DNA of 64,000 nt from Aquificaceae bacterium (GTDB lineage Bacteria > Aquificota > Aquificia > Aquificales > Aquificaceae), in NCBI GenBank assembly GCA_025057455.1, contig JANWWY010000005.1, forward strand, positions 1-64,000. Reading direction: 5' to 3'. The stretch's first letter is position 1, and every line of letters begins with the position of its first letter. Below the pieces are notes generated by a model. It saw only the letters and a program-made list of their open reading frames with translations. It did not search any database and was not told the DNA's origin. Below are positions 52,728-61,779 of the stretch, one piece after another. Made by a program: the position numbers and the translations under genes.

Positions 52728-53887
52728 GAAGAACCCCCATAGAATATACCTTTGGCATATTCCACATGTGCCTGAAAAAGAAGCTCAAGCCTTCTTTTTA
52801 GAAGGTCATAGTAACCCTTTCTAACTTGAGAAAGGTCAAGCAGTGTTATAGTTCTTAGTCTGTAGCTTTTTAAGGCAAGCTCAAGCTCACTTTTAGCCTG
52901 TGGTATAAGCTCTCCTTCTAACCTCTGAACTTGACGGCTTACCTCGAGAAAATGCCTTTTTGCAGACCTTAGCTGAGCTATCGCTTTTAGCCTTTGCGAG
53001 CTTTCTTCTGCCAAAAGAAGCTCTCTCTGTGACATAATCTCAAGCATCTCACCCTGACGCGCATAGAAAATAGGCAGGCTTACAGAAACACCAACCCTAA
53101 ATCCATACTCCCTGTCGCTTACCTTTTCTGCAGTTAGGCTAAGACTGTAGGTGGGCCTTCCGAGAATTTTCTCAGCCTTAAGAAGCCTTGAAAGACTCTC
53201 TTGGCTTGCTTTGTAGTGAACAAATAGAGGTACATCTTCAAGGTTTAAATCCTTCCATTGAGGAAGGCTAAGCTCACCCTCAAGACTGTTGATTTCCTTT
53301 CCCGTAAAGGCAGAAAGCTCCTCGAGCAAAGCTTTATACCTTGCAAGAGTTAGTGTCTTTTCACTTTCTAAGAGTTCAAGCTCCCTTTGCGCCCTAAAGA
53401 ACTCTAATTTGGTGGTTTCACCTAATTTAAAGCTTCTTTCTACGAAGTCCTTTATTTCTCTTTGAATTTTTACCTCTTCTTCCAGGACTTCCAACAACTT
53501 TTGCAGGTAAAGAGCTTGAAAGAATAACAAATAAACATCCTGTGCAAGCTTGTTTTTTTCTGACTCTATACGGTAGGACAAGGATTCTAGCTGCTTTCTG
53601 TAAATTTCTTTGGTAATGTTAAAAAGGCTTGGGTAAGGAACGGGTTGCGAGTAGCTAACCTTGTATATGGGTGCTTTTGAAACACTCTCCTTGGAAGTTC
53701 CAAAGTTTCCCGCTTCTATGTCCATGGTCGGATTTAGGTTGGAGCGATAGCTAAGTCTTTTGCCTTCGTAAGCAAGTCTCTCTGCGGAGAGTCCCCTTAT
53801 GTATGGGCTGTTTTCTATGGTAAGTCTTATGGTGCTTTTTAGGTCAAGGGCAAAGGAAATACTAAAAAGAAACAAAATTAGAATCAT
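52709..53887 (-). CDS. TolC-family outer-membrane channel of the metal-efflux system
   Basis: The 392-aa protein has a signal peptide (about residues 1-13) and the two repeated coiled-coil/beta modules of TolC proteins (EIKDFVERSFKLGETTKLEF in the first repeat, AKSELELALKSYRLRTITLL in the second). It starts the operon TolC-adaptor-pump-DUF2231. A TATAAT on the minus strand lies 9 nt before the ATG and there is no ribosome binding site, again suggesting a very short leader. The length is shorter than E. coli TolC but typical for CzcC-type channels. Confidence 0.88.
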   Translation of the reverse strand: MILILFLFSISFALDLKSTIRLTIENSPYIRGLSAERLAYEGKRLSYRSNLNPTMDIEAGNFGTSKESVSKAPIYKVSYSQPVPYPSLFNITKEIYRKQLESLSYRIESEKNKLAQDVYLLFFQALYLQKLLEVLEEEVKIQREIKDFVERSFKLGETTKLEFFRAQRELELLESEKTLTLARYKALLEELSAFTGKEINSLEGELSLPQWKDLNLEDVPLFVHYKASQESLSRLLKAEKILGRPTYSLSLTAEKVSDREYGFRVGVSVSLPIFYARQGEMLEIMSQRELLLAEESSQRLKAIAQLRSAKRHFLEVSRQVQRLEGELIPQAKSELELALKSYRLRTITLLDLSQVRKGYYDLLKRRLELLFQAHVEYAKGIFYGGSSWCGCY

Positions 53888-54291
53888 CGGTTTAATATTA
53901 TATTACTTAGACTTTAGTAGCACCCTACAGAATTACCCTATGAGTGAAAGTTTAACCATATATCTTCAGTGTTGACATACACCTTCTTGTCTGTTAGGGC
54001 TATGCTAACATTAATTGAACTTTTTTATTTTACGTGCTTTGATATCATTCTTACTGCCCATATTCTTTCTTGCTAAAAGCTCCTCAAAGTATAGGAATTT
54101 AATAATATGGTTGTTAGCTCTTATCAAAAGAGGGTCCACGATGGTCCTAACTTTTGTGATTACCTGAACACTATAAAAAGAATTAAGCAAAAATAGTCAA
54201 GAAGAGTCAGGAGCAAAATTGACTTTAACCTCTCAGCTTCCAGGAGCTCTTTTAGAGTGTTTGTTAATTCCTTTTTACTCTAAGGGCAGTT
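53888..54291. other. Intergenic region between the efflux operon and a small exported gene
   Basis: 404 nt with no credible gene. It contains TTGACATACA at 53972-53981, then the inverted repeat TGTTAG-GGCTATG-CTAACA at 53992-54010, followed by a T-rich tract. The same combination (TTGACATACA and TGTTAG/CTAACA arms) occurs at 23737-23796. An AGCT-TCCAGG-AGCT hairpin with a short T run near 54236-54253 might be a weak terminator. The rest is AT-rich. Confidence 0.5.
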
Positions 54292-54594
54292 TTACCTATC
54301 CACACCACCCATGAACTTCTGTCTGAGTTGGAGCATTTCTTTTCGTGTTTGCACTTTTGCCTGAGCCATGCACTCTTCAAAACCCCAAAAATCCTTTGCC
54401 TTTTGCAAGCATTCCCTTTCCCTTGCAAGGCTTCTTTCCTTTATACCGAGTGTCTCTTCCTTGAACTGTTTACATTTTTCCCAGTTTTGTTGGCACCAAA
54501 GTTTGTGTTGGTGTCTACCCATATTGGCAGGTTGAGCATTAGCTAAAGATATTATGGTGCTCCCAAATGCCAAAATTAGGAGTACTTTTCTCAT
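54292..54594 (-). CDS. Small exported protein with four cysteines
   Basis: Unrecognised, 100 aa. A signal peptide ends around NAQ (residues 19-21). The mature part is helical with GRHQHKLWCQQNWEKC, then ERECLQKAKDFWGFEEC; cysteines at 34, 41, 62 and 75 are spaced as for a disulfide-linked helical hairpin or a metal site. AAAGGAGGTG precedes the ATG, so it is a genuine gene. A role in metal handling next to the efflux operon is only a guess. Confidence 0.72.
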   Translation of the reverse strand: MRKVLLILAFGSTIISLANAQPANMGRHQHKLWCQQNWEKCKQFKEETLGIKERSLARERECLQKAKDFWGFEECMAQAKVQTRKEMLQLRQKFMGGVDR

Positions 54595-54753
54595 GTTTGC
54601 ACCTCCTTTAGGTAGTTGCTTAATAAGATAAGCTTTTTGTTCCTCCTTTCTTGTGATATTAGCTAAAGACTCTAAGGCTTATGCATTAAACTCCAGTTAA
54701 ACTGTTTTCTAACCTTTCACCCAACCTACGCTGACAGCTTATATTTTTCCCAT

Positions 54754-55011
54754 ATGCTTTATCCGATGTTTTCCTGGGATATAAAGGGAAGGCTATATAA
54801 ATTTGCTCTCATAATGACTGCAAAGCTTATACTTTGGCTATCCTCCTCAAAAAGAAGAAGAAAAGCGTTCTTTTACTTTCTGAGGCTCTTGTTGCTGGTT
54901 TATGCAAAGTTGGTCAGAAGTTTATACACTATAGTGTTGCTTATTTTGTCCTATGCGCTTTCTTATCTTCTTAAAAGGTCCTTTAAAAGGTTTAGAAGAA
55001 AAAGGGTATAG
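54754..55011 (+). CDS. Hypothetical small basic membrane protein
   Basis: Unrecognised, 85 aa. The middle is strongly hydrophobic (about residues 16-30 and 39-72, leucine- and tyrosine-rich) and both ends are Lys/Arg-rich (SKRRRKAFFY; FKRFRRKR at the C-terminus). TATATT at 54740-54745 is 8 nt before the ATG and there is no ribosome binding site, as at 24286. It could be real and leaderless or a chance frame; gltB follows 47 nt later. Confidence 0.45.
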   Translation: MLYPMFSWDIKGRLYKFALIMTAKLILWLSSSKRRRKAFFYFLRLLLLVYAKLVRSLYTIVLLILSYALSYLLKRSFKRFRRKRV

Positions 55012-55058
55012 TCCTATATTAAAATATTAACCCATTTTATCTTTTGAGAGGTGAAGCG

Positions 55059-58000
55059 ATGGCAATTTTGGAATATGACTCCTGCGGTGTAGGTTTTGTA
55101 TGCCACATAGGGGGTAAGAAGAGCCACCAGATAGTCCAGTGGGGCATAGAGGCGGTAAAAAACCTAACTCATAGAGGTGCGGTGGGTGGCGATGGCAAAA
55201 CTGGAGATGGTGCGGGAGTGCTCATAGAAACGCCAAAGAGGTTTTTTATAGATTACATACAGGAAAAGGGCTTAAACCTCTCATCCCCCGAAAACCTCGT
55301 GGTTGGAGCTTTGTTTTTGTACGAAGATGTTAGACCTCATCTGGAAGAGCACATTAGAAAATCCTCCTTTTCTCTGATAGGCTGGAGGGAAGTGCCCGTA
55401 AACAAGGATGCGGTAGGTGAGTCCGCTCTAAAGGTAATGCCGAAAATTTTCCACCTTCTCCTTGATGCCCAGAAGGTTCCAGAGGAAAGAAGGGATGTGG
55501 AGCTGTATCTACTCAGAAGACACATAGAGACGGATAAAAAGCTAAAGGATAAGGTTTATGTGGTTTCTCTTTCTTCCAGAACTCTGGTTTACAAGGGCAT
55601 GCTTGTGGCACCTCAGCTGGATGTTTTTTACGAAGACCTGAGAGACGAGAGGGTGGAATCTTCCCTATGTTTATTTCATCAGAGATACTCTACAAACACT
55701 TTTCCCGATTGGAAACTGGCACAGCCCTTTAGATATCTTGCTCACAACGGTGAGATAAACACTATACTGGGGAACAGGAATTGGATGAGAGCCCTGGAGC
55801 ATGAGCTTGAACATGAAGTATTTGGGGAAAAGATAAAGCTCATAAGACCTTTGGTGTCTTACGACGAAAGTGATTCCGCTTCTTTAGATAGGGTGTTTGA
55901 GTTGCTTCTTCTTGTAGGTTACGAGCCAGAGCATGCCATAAACATGCTAATACCACCTGCGTGGGAGGGCGTGCCTTGGCTCAGTAAAGAGGTTAAGGAC
56001 TTTTTTGAATACCAGTCTCTGCTTATGAAGCCTTGGGATGGACCAGCGAGCATAGCCTTTACTGACGGCAGGAAGATAGGAGCTCATCTTGATAGGAACG
56101 GGCTTAGACCAGCCAGATACGTGCTAACAGAGGACGGCATTCTTGTGCTTGGCTCTGAGGTGGGTATGGTAGACTTAGCAGACAGAAAAGTTCTTAAAAA
56201 GGGAAGGCTTGGTCCTGGGGATACAATCGTGGTAAACCTCTCAGAAGGCACAGTAAAAGAAACGGAAGAGATACTCACGGAGCTATCCTCGCGCAAACCT
56301 TACGGGGAATGGCTAGAAAAACATCTGGTTAGGCTCACACAGATAGTAAAGGATTACAGTCTTCCCAAGGTGAATGAAGACCCAGATAGAGTGAGAAAGC
56401 TAATAGCCTTTGGATACACCCAAGAAGAGATAAAGCATGTGCTTGTGCCTATGGTGGAGGAGGGTAAGGAAATTACCTTTTCTATGGGGGATGATACGCC
56501 CATTCCACCACTCTCGGAAAAGCCCGTGCTTCTCTTTAGATACTTTAAACAGAGGTTTGCACAGGTTACTAACCCACCCATAGACCCCATAAGGGAAAGG
56601 GCTGTTATGTCTCTTAGGATGAACCTGGGACACAAGAGAAACTTCCTCAAAGAGGAAGAAGAGCATGCCAAAAGGCTACAGATTGATAGTCCCATACTGC
56701 TACCCTATCAGTTTAAAGCTCTAATGGAACAGCCTTATTTTAAGGTTGCCTGGGTGCCCATGACCTACCCCAAAGAAAGGAGCTACTGCGTGGTGGAGCT
56801 TCAGGACCTTGCTGGTGAAAGACGTATAACGGACATACTCTACGATGCCATGTATGAAGGCATAAGCATATGCGACTTAAGGCTTGGTGTGGAGATAGTT
56901 TGCAGAAGGGTGGAGGAGGCAATAAAAGAAGGTGCCAGCATAATAGTTTTGTCCGATAGGAATGTATCCAAATACAGGCTTGCGGTGCCAAGCTTGCTGG
57001 CGGTTTCTGCGGTCTTTAAGTGGCTCTCAGAAAGGGGGCTTGCCAGTAAGATTTCTATAGTGGTAGAGACGGGCGAAGCAAGAGACACCCACCATATGGC
57101 TTGTCTGATAGGTTATGGTGCCTCTGCGGTATATCCATATCTGATGTACGAGCTTATAAATGACCTATGTCAAAAGGGTGATATAAGAGTCCCCTACGAG
57201 CAAGCGGTGTTTAACTACAAAAAGGCCTTAGAGGATGGTCTTTTAAAGATAATGTCCAAGATGGGCATATCTACCCTCAACTCCTATCAGGGTGCAAGAA
57301 TATTTGACACCGTTTGCCTCAATAGAGATTTTGTTGAAGAATACTTCCCGGGTACTCCTGTGACTTTAGAGTCGGACGGTATTTTTGAAGTTCAAGATAG
57401 TCTACTTGCAAGGCACGATGCGGCATACGAAACAGAAAACCCACAGCTTGACTACGGCGGTGAGATGAAGTTTAGGAAGGGGGGAGAGTGGCACGCATGG
57501 TCTCCTTTTGTGGTCAGAGCCTTGCACAAGTTTCTAAGCACCAAAGACTACGGAGACTATAAGGAGTTTTCCCGTATAGCCAACGAAGAGCATCCTACCT
57601 TCGTAAGACACCTTCTTGACTACAAAAAGGCTGATAAACCTGTGCCCATTGACGAGGTAGAGCCTGTAGAGAGTATTCTCAAGAGGTTTGTAACGGGTGG
57701 TATGTCCTTGGGAGCTCTCTCTCCAGAAGCTCACGAAGTGCTTGCGGAGGCTTGCAATCGTCTTGGTATGAAAAGCAACTCAGGAGAGGGGGGAGAAGAC
57801 CCCGCAAGATACTGGACTATAAAGAACTCTGCTATAAAGCAGGTAGCCTCTGGACGCTTTGGCGTGACTCCTACCTACTTGGCCTCCGCACAGGACATAG
57901 AGATAAAGATAGCTCAGGGGGCAAAGCCCGGAGAGGGTGGACAGCTACCCGGTAAAAAGGTAAACGAATACATTGCAAAGCTCAGATACGCACAGCCGGG

Positions 58001-59549
58001 CATAACCCTCATATCACCACCACCCCATCACGATATATACTCCATAGAGGACTTGGCTCAGCTTATAAACGACCTCAAAGAAGCCAATCCTAAGGCGAGG
58101 GTGTGCGTAAAGCTTGTGGCGGAGACGGGTGTGGGAACCATAGCCGCTGGAGTGGCGAAGGCTTATGCGGATATAATTCAGATAAGTGGTGCAGAGGGTG
58201 GGACTGGGGCAAGCCCCTATTCTTCCATAAAGAACGCTGGCAACTACTGGGAAATAGGTCTTTCAGAAACTCAAAGGGTGCTCATGGAAAACAACCTAAG
58301 GGACAAGGTGCGCATAAGGGTAGATGGTGGCATGAGAACGGGGAAGGATGTGGTCATAGCCTCGCTCATGGGAGCGGAGGAGTTTGGCTTTGGAACAGCG
58401 GCCATGATAGCGGAAGGGTGCGTGATGGCAAGGCTTTGCCATACGAACCAGTGTCCTACGGGCGTAGCCACCCAGGACCCAGAGTACAGGAAGAAGTTCA
58501 AGGGCAAAGTAGAGGATGTGATGGCGTACTTTACTGCGGTAGCTCAAGAAGTCAGAGAAATACTCTCGCAGATGGGATTTAGAAAGTTAGAGGAAATAGT
58601 AGGAAGAAGGGACCTTCTTGAGATAAGGACTTACGACCACATACCTGGCTCCAAAAGAATAAAGTTGGAGGAGTTTTTAAAAGAGGGCTATCCTCAGGGC
58701 AAGCCTCTTCGCTGTATGCAGGAGCGCAACGACAATCCAAGAAGAAGCAGTTTAGCCATCGAGCTGGAGAGCATAGTGCCATACATAGAAAGGGGTGAGA
58801 AGTTTTACGGAGAATACACCATAAGGAACGTAGACAGAAGCGTCCCCACCCGTCTTGCCTATTATATAGCTTCTAAGTACGGGGACGCCGGTCTCCCTGA
58901 GGGCACCATCCAGTTGGTCTTTAGAGGGACTGCGGGTCAGAGCTTTGGAGCTTTCAACCACAAGGGTATGTCCTTGACTCTCGTAGGGGATGCCAACGAC
59001 TACGTGGGTAAGGGCATGCACGGAGGAAAAATAGTCATAAAGCAAACTGACATCAGAGATACTCAAAATCATGTCATCATGGGCAACACATGTCTTTACG
59101 GTGCAACCGGTGGAGAGCTGTATGCCAGCGGAAGGGCGGGCGAGAGGTTTGCGGTAAGAAACAGCGGGGCCGTCGCGGTGGTGGAAGGTGCGGGCATGCA
59201 CTGCTGTGAATACATGACGGGTGGCATAGTTGTTGTTCTTGGGTCTGTAGGCGTAAACTTCGGTGCGGGCATGACGGGAGGATATGCCTACGTGCTCGAT
59301 GAGGACATAAACCGAAAGATAAACGCAAGCTATGTGATAACAAGAACGCTTAAAGAAGAGGAGAAAGCTGAGCTCAAAAGCCTGATAGAGAAACACCACA
59401 GATATACAGAAAGTCCATGGGCTGAGCATATACTGAAAAACTGGGAAGATTTCTCCAACAAATTCAAAAAGGTTATACCTCTTGAGCAGTGTAAAAGGGA
59501 CCCAATGGGCATATCCGATGAATGCGAAGTAGAGATAAAAGCCCGTTGA
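55059..59549 (+). CDS. gltB: Glutamate synthase, large subunit
   Basis: GltB makes two glutamates from glutamine and 2-oxoglutarate. From the ATG at 55059 (GAGAGGTG upstream) it is 1496 aa. It has an Ntn glutaminase with Cys9 (YDSCGVGFV, after a short propeptide), a central domain, and an FMN synthase barrel (GGMSLGALSPEAHE, KSNSGEGGEDPARY). The 3Fe-4S cysteines are 1121, 1127 and 1132 in CVMARLCHTNQCPTG. A C-terminal glycine-rich GXGXG helix follows (FNHKGMSLTLVGDANDYVGK). No small subunit gltD is adjacent, so the electron donor may be ferredoxin or a distant GltD. Confidence 0.95.
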   Translation: MAILEYDSCGVGFVCHIGGKKSHQIVQWGIEAVKNLTHRGAVGGDGKTGDGAGVLIETPKRFFIDYIQEKGLNLSSPENLVVGALFLYEDVRPHLEEHIRKSSFSLIGWREVPVNKDAVGESALKVMPKIFHLLLDAQKVPEERRDVELYLLRRHIETDKKLKDKVYVVSLSSRTLVYKGMLVAPQLDVFYEDLRDERVESSLCLFHQRYSTNTFPDWKLAQPFRYLAHNGEINTILGNRNWMRALEHELEHEVFGEKIKLIRPLVSYDESDSASLDRVFELLLLVGYEPEHAINMLIPPAWEGVPWLSKEVKDFFEYQSLLMKPWDGPASIAFTDGRKIGAHLDRNGLRPARYVLTEDGILVLGSEVGMVDLADRKVLKKGRLGPGDTIVVNLSEGTVKETEEILTELSSRKPYGEWLEKHLVRLTQIVKDYSLPKVNEDPDRVRKLIAFGYTQEEIKHVLVPMVEEGKEITFSMGDDTPIPPLSEKPVLLFRYFKQRFAQVTNPPIDPIRERAVMSLRMNLGHKRNFLKEEEEHAKRLQIDSPILLPYQFKALMEQPYFKVAWVPMTYPKERSYCVVELQDLAGERRITDILYDAMYEGISICDLRLGVEIVCRRVEEAIKEGASIIVLSDRNVSKYRLAVPSLLAVSAVFKWLSERGLASKISIVVETGEARDTHHMACLIGYGASAVYPYLMYELINDLCQKGDIRVPYEQAVFNYKKALEDGLLKIMSKMGISTLNSYQGARIFDTVCLNRDFVEEYFPGTPVTLESDGIFEVQDSLLARHDAAYETENPQLDYGGEMKFRKGGEWHAWSPFVVRALHKFLSTKDYGDYKEFSRIANEEHPTFVRHLLDYKKADKPVPIDEVEPVESILKRFVTGGMSLGALSPEAHEVLAEACNRLGMKSNSGEGGEDPARYWTIKNSAIKQVASGRFGVTPTYLASAQDIEIKIAQGAKPGEGGQLPGKKVNEYIAKLRYAQPGITLISPPPHHDIYSIEDLAQLINDLKEANPKARVCVKLVAETGVGTIAAGVAKAYADIIQISGAEGGTGASPYSSIKNAGNYWEIGLSETQRVLMENNLRDKVRIRVDGGMRTGKDVVIASLMGAEEFGFGTAAMIAEGCVMARLCHTNQCPTGVATQDPEYRKKFKGKVEDVMAYFTAVAQEVREILSQMGFRKLEEIVGRRDLLEIRTYDHIPGSKRIKLEEFLKEGYPQGKPLRCMQERNDNPRRSSLAIELESIVPYIERGEKFYGEYTIRNVDRSVPTRLAYYIASKYGDAGLPEGTIQLVFRGTAGQSFGAFNHKGMSLTLVGDANDYVGKGMHGGKIVIKQTDIRDTQNHVIMGNTCLYGATGGELYASGRAGERFAVRNSGAVAVVEGAGMHCCEYMTGGIVVVLGSVGVNFGAGMTGGYAYVLDEDINRKINASYVITRTLKEEEKAELKSLIEKHHRYTESPWAEHILKNWEDFSNKFKKVIPLEQCKRDPMGISDECEVEIKAR

Positions 59550-60685
59550 AAGACAGGATAAGGCTTTTATCTTTTGCTCTCTACGACTCCGGCGAGACCG
59601 CTTTGGGTGCCATCCTCTTTTCTACTCTTTATCCCCTTTACATAACTCAGCATGTGGACGTAAAAACATATTCTGTTCTGTACGGTATTGCCTTTTTTGT
59701 GTCCTTTTTGGTAGCTCTACAACTGGGTAAGTTTGCAGACCAAAGAGGTCAAAGAAAAAGGCTCTTTGTCCTTTTTAGTTTTTCTGTACCTTTGACCTGT
59801 CTTCTTCTTTTCCTTTCCTTCAAGCACGTAGAGCTTAACTTTTTTTTGTACTTGCTTCTTGCTATAGTCCACCAACAGGCTCTTGTTTTTTACAATTCCC
59901 TACTTAAGACCTTTGAGCTTAGAGGTTTTGCTTCTGGCTTTGGTGTTGCTTTGGGGTATGTAGGCTCTGCGGGAGCTCTGATTTTTTTAGCTCCAAAGCT
60001 TAGCCTACCATACGCTTTTCTCTGGCTTGGGCTCATATTTTTCCTCTTGGCTTTACCCTCCGCACTTTCGCTCTCTGAGCCCGAGGAAAGACAGAGGGTG
60101 AAGCTGAGAGATGTCCTTAGGGACAGGTCTTTCCTCCTCGTGCTTACTTCTATGATACTTCTCATGGAGCTGGCTCACACTATGATAGCCATGATGGGCA
60201 TCTATTTGAGAGAAGTTTATGGGCTAAGCAATGCGGAGATATACAGAACTATAGGATTATCCGCAGTAGGGGGCGTGTTGGGTGGGCTAATTTGGGGTAG
60301 GCTTACGGACAAGCTTTCCGCAGACAGGCTTTTTCCGTTGGGCTTTTTTCTCTGGAGTGCTTTCCTTTTTTTTATATACCTTACACCAAAAAGTTTTGTC
60401 TTGCCTCTTGGTTTTTTTGCCGGCTTTTGTCTTTCTCACCTCTGGACCACTTCAAGGGTTCTTCTCGTAGAGAAGTTTGCAAGAGGGGATGTGGCGGTTA
60501 GGTTTTCCTTCTACTCGCTAAGCGAGCGCATAGCCTCCAGCATAGGTCTTATCACATGGTCGCTACTACTCCATCTGACACAAAAGGACTACCGTCTGTC
60601 CGCAATACTCATGCTGGTGTTTCCCTTGGTTGGACTTTTGCTATACCTCTTTTCAAACAGGAGGCTTGAGGTAAATAGGCTCTAA
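59522..60685 (+). CDS. MFS transporter (UMF1/Atg22-like)
   Basis: A 387-aa transporter with about twelve transmembrane helices. The N-terminal LSFALYDSGETALGAILFSTL and the helix 2-3 loop LGKFADQRGQRKRLFVLF are typical of the UMF1/Atg22-like MFS branch; the substrate is unknown. The ATG at 59522 overlaps gltB by 28 nt; a TTG at 59546 within TTGA, which gives LKDRIRLLSFALYD as N-terminus, is equally possible. The 3' end overlaps tsaB by 33 nt on the opposite strand. Confidence 0.83.
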   Translation: MRSRDKSPLKDRIRLLSFALYDSGETALGAILFSTLYPLYITQHVDVKTYSVLYGIAFFVSFLVALQLGKFADQRGQRKRLFVLFSFSVPLTCLLLFLSFKHVELNFFLYLLLAIVHQQALVFYNSLLKTFELRGFASGFGVALGYVGSAGALIFLAPKLSLPYAFLWLGLIFFLLALPSALSLSEPEERQRVKLRDVLRDRSFLLVLTSMILLMELAHTMIAMMGIYLREVYGLSNAEIYRTIGLSAVGGVLGGLIWGRLTDKLSADRLFPLGFFLWSAFLFFIYLTPKSFVLPLGFFAGFCLSHLWTTSRVLLVEKFARGDVAVRFSFYSLSERIASSIGLITWSLLLHLTQKDYRLSAILMLVFPLVGLLLYLFSNRRLEVNRL

Positions 60686-61228
60686 GAGCATAGGGTCATC
60701 ACCTTGGTAGCCTTCCTTGAGTTTGTTGTAAGCCCAAAGACCGCCATAAAGGGAAAAGGGAAAGAATTCCAGCTGTTTACTTGCTAAACCTTGAGTAGAA
60801 AGACCTACGGACACAACCTCGGAGGGCAAATCCTGAAGTATTTCTACCTCCCCAACACTGCTCTCCTTGCACCTTCTACAAAATACGTTGTTGCTTACCT
60901 TTAGGAGTGCCAACTTCTCCTCTGGTTCTCTTATAAAGAGACACATCATATGAAGGTTTTCGTAGCCGACCACTGGCTTTTTGGAAACGTAGGCAATGGT
61001 CTTTATGAAAGTTATGCCTATCCTTAAGGAGGTAAGGTATCCAACTCCGAGGGAAACCGCAAAGGCGTCCATTTGGTGCAAGTCTATGTCTGACTTTTCA
61101 AGTAATTTTGGTAGTTGCTCAAGGGTTTTCTTACCTGTGTCTTCGTAGCGATGGAGCACTACTTTTCCATTCTCTATAAGGGTAAAGTTTATGGCGGAAA
61201 AGGAAGTATCAAGGGACAACAGCCTCAT
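60653..61228 (-). CDS. tsaB: tRNA threonylcarbamoyladenosine protein TsaB
   Basis: TsaB is the inactive partner of TsaD in making the t6A37 modification of ANN-decoding tRNAs. The 191-aa actin-fold protein begins MRLLSLDTSFSAINFTLIENG and carries the switch AVSLGVGYLTSLRIGITFIK, in place of the usual GPGSFTGLRIG. The C-terminal part has EPIYLKPP. Divergence in the GPG loop is notable but the frame and fold fit. It converges with the MFS gene and is divergent from the gene at 61267. Confidence 0.86.
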   Translation of the reverse strand: MRLLSLDTSFSAINFTLIENGKVVLHRYEDTGKKTLEQLPKLLEKSDIDLHQMDAFAVSLGVGYLTSLRIGITFIKTIAYVSKKPVVGYENLHMMCLFIREPEEKLALLKVSNNVFCRRCKESSVGEVEILQDLPSEVVSVGLSTQGLASKQLEFFPFSLYGGLWAYNKLKEGYQGDDPMLLEPIYLKPPV

Positions 61229-61266
61229 TGGGATATATTTTACAGGGGATGTGCTATATTTAAACT

Positions 61267-61779
61267 ATGCAAACAAGCCTCTGGGAAGAAGCTCTCGTAG
61301 AGGAGGTTATATATCTCATAGCTCACCTTGCCCATGCGGAGCAACACATGATGGAGTTGGAAGGAGAGACCAAGTTAGAGGATTTGGTAGTTTACATTGA
61401 TGAGCTTAGAAACAGGCGTAAGAGGGTTGGAGACCTTCTTTTTTCCATACTTGAAATTTCGGGGGAAGGTGGTGGTGAGTTTAGAAGCAGGGTAGAGAGC
61501 CTATGGTGTGTTTTAAAGCACCTTTCTATGGCTCTGGTTCATTGTGACGAGTCCGCAGAAAAAGTTATAAGAAGGATGGACTGTGCGGTGGCTCAGGGAA
61601 GGGACGAAGAGGCAGAAAAGCTAAGAGAAAAGTTAAAAGACCTATACGACCTAAGACAATCCTTAAGAAATTCTATAAGAGACATGCTTTTTCAGGTTTC
61701 CAAAAAACTTACGAAAGTTCAGGCGGTAAGGTGCAGGGAAGACCTGTGCCTGTTACAAGGTGAGGAAAATGAAGCATAA
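61267..61779 (+). CDS. Hypothetical helical protein
   Basis: Unrecognised, 170 aa, almost wholly alpha-helical with long charged heptads (LVVYIDELRNRRKRVGDLLF, then RRMDCAVAQGRDEEAEKLRE). Six Cys include a CREDLC pair close to the C-terminus and a HCDES site; His-rich AHLAHAEQHMMELEGE might bind metal. It overlaps the UbiD gene by 11 nt, so a link to it is plausible. TATATT at 61255-61260 lies 6 nt before the ATG with no ribosome binding site. Confidence 0.6.
   Translation: MQTSLWEEALVEEVIYLIAHLAHAEQHMMELEGETKLEDLVVYIDELRNRRKRVGDLLFSILEISGEGGGEFRSRVESLWCVLKHLSMALVHCDESAEKVIRRMDCAVAQGRDEEAEKLREKLKDLYDLRQSLRNSIRDMLFQVSKKLTKVQAVRCREDLCLLQGEENEA

Noticed and set aside
58103-58582. 159-aa frame inside gltB
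   Set aside because: It is a +1-frame shadow of glycine-rich gltB sequence, and the gltB frame is intact and fully conserved across it.
61441-61500. Run of glycine codons as a low-complexity repeat
   Set aside because: The GEGGGE stretch is only six residues long and reads as a loop in an otherwise helical protein.
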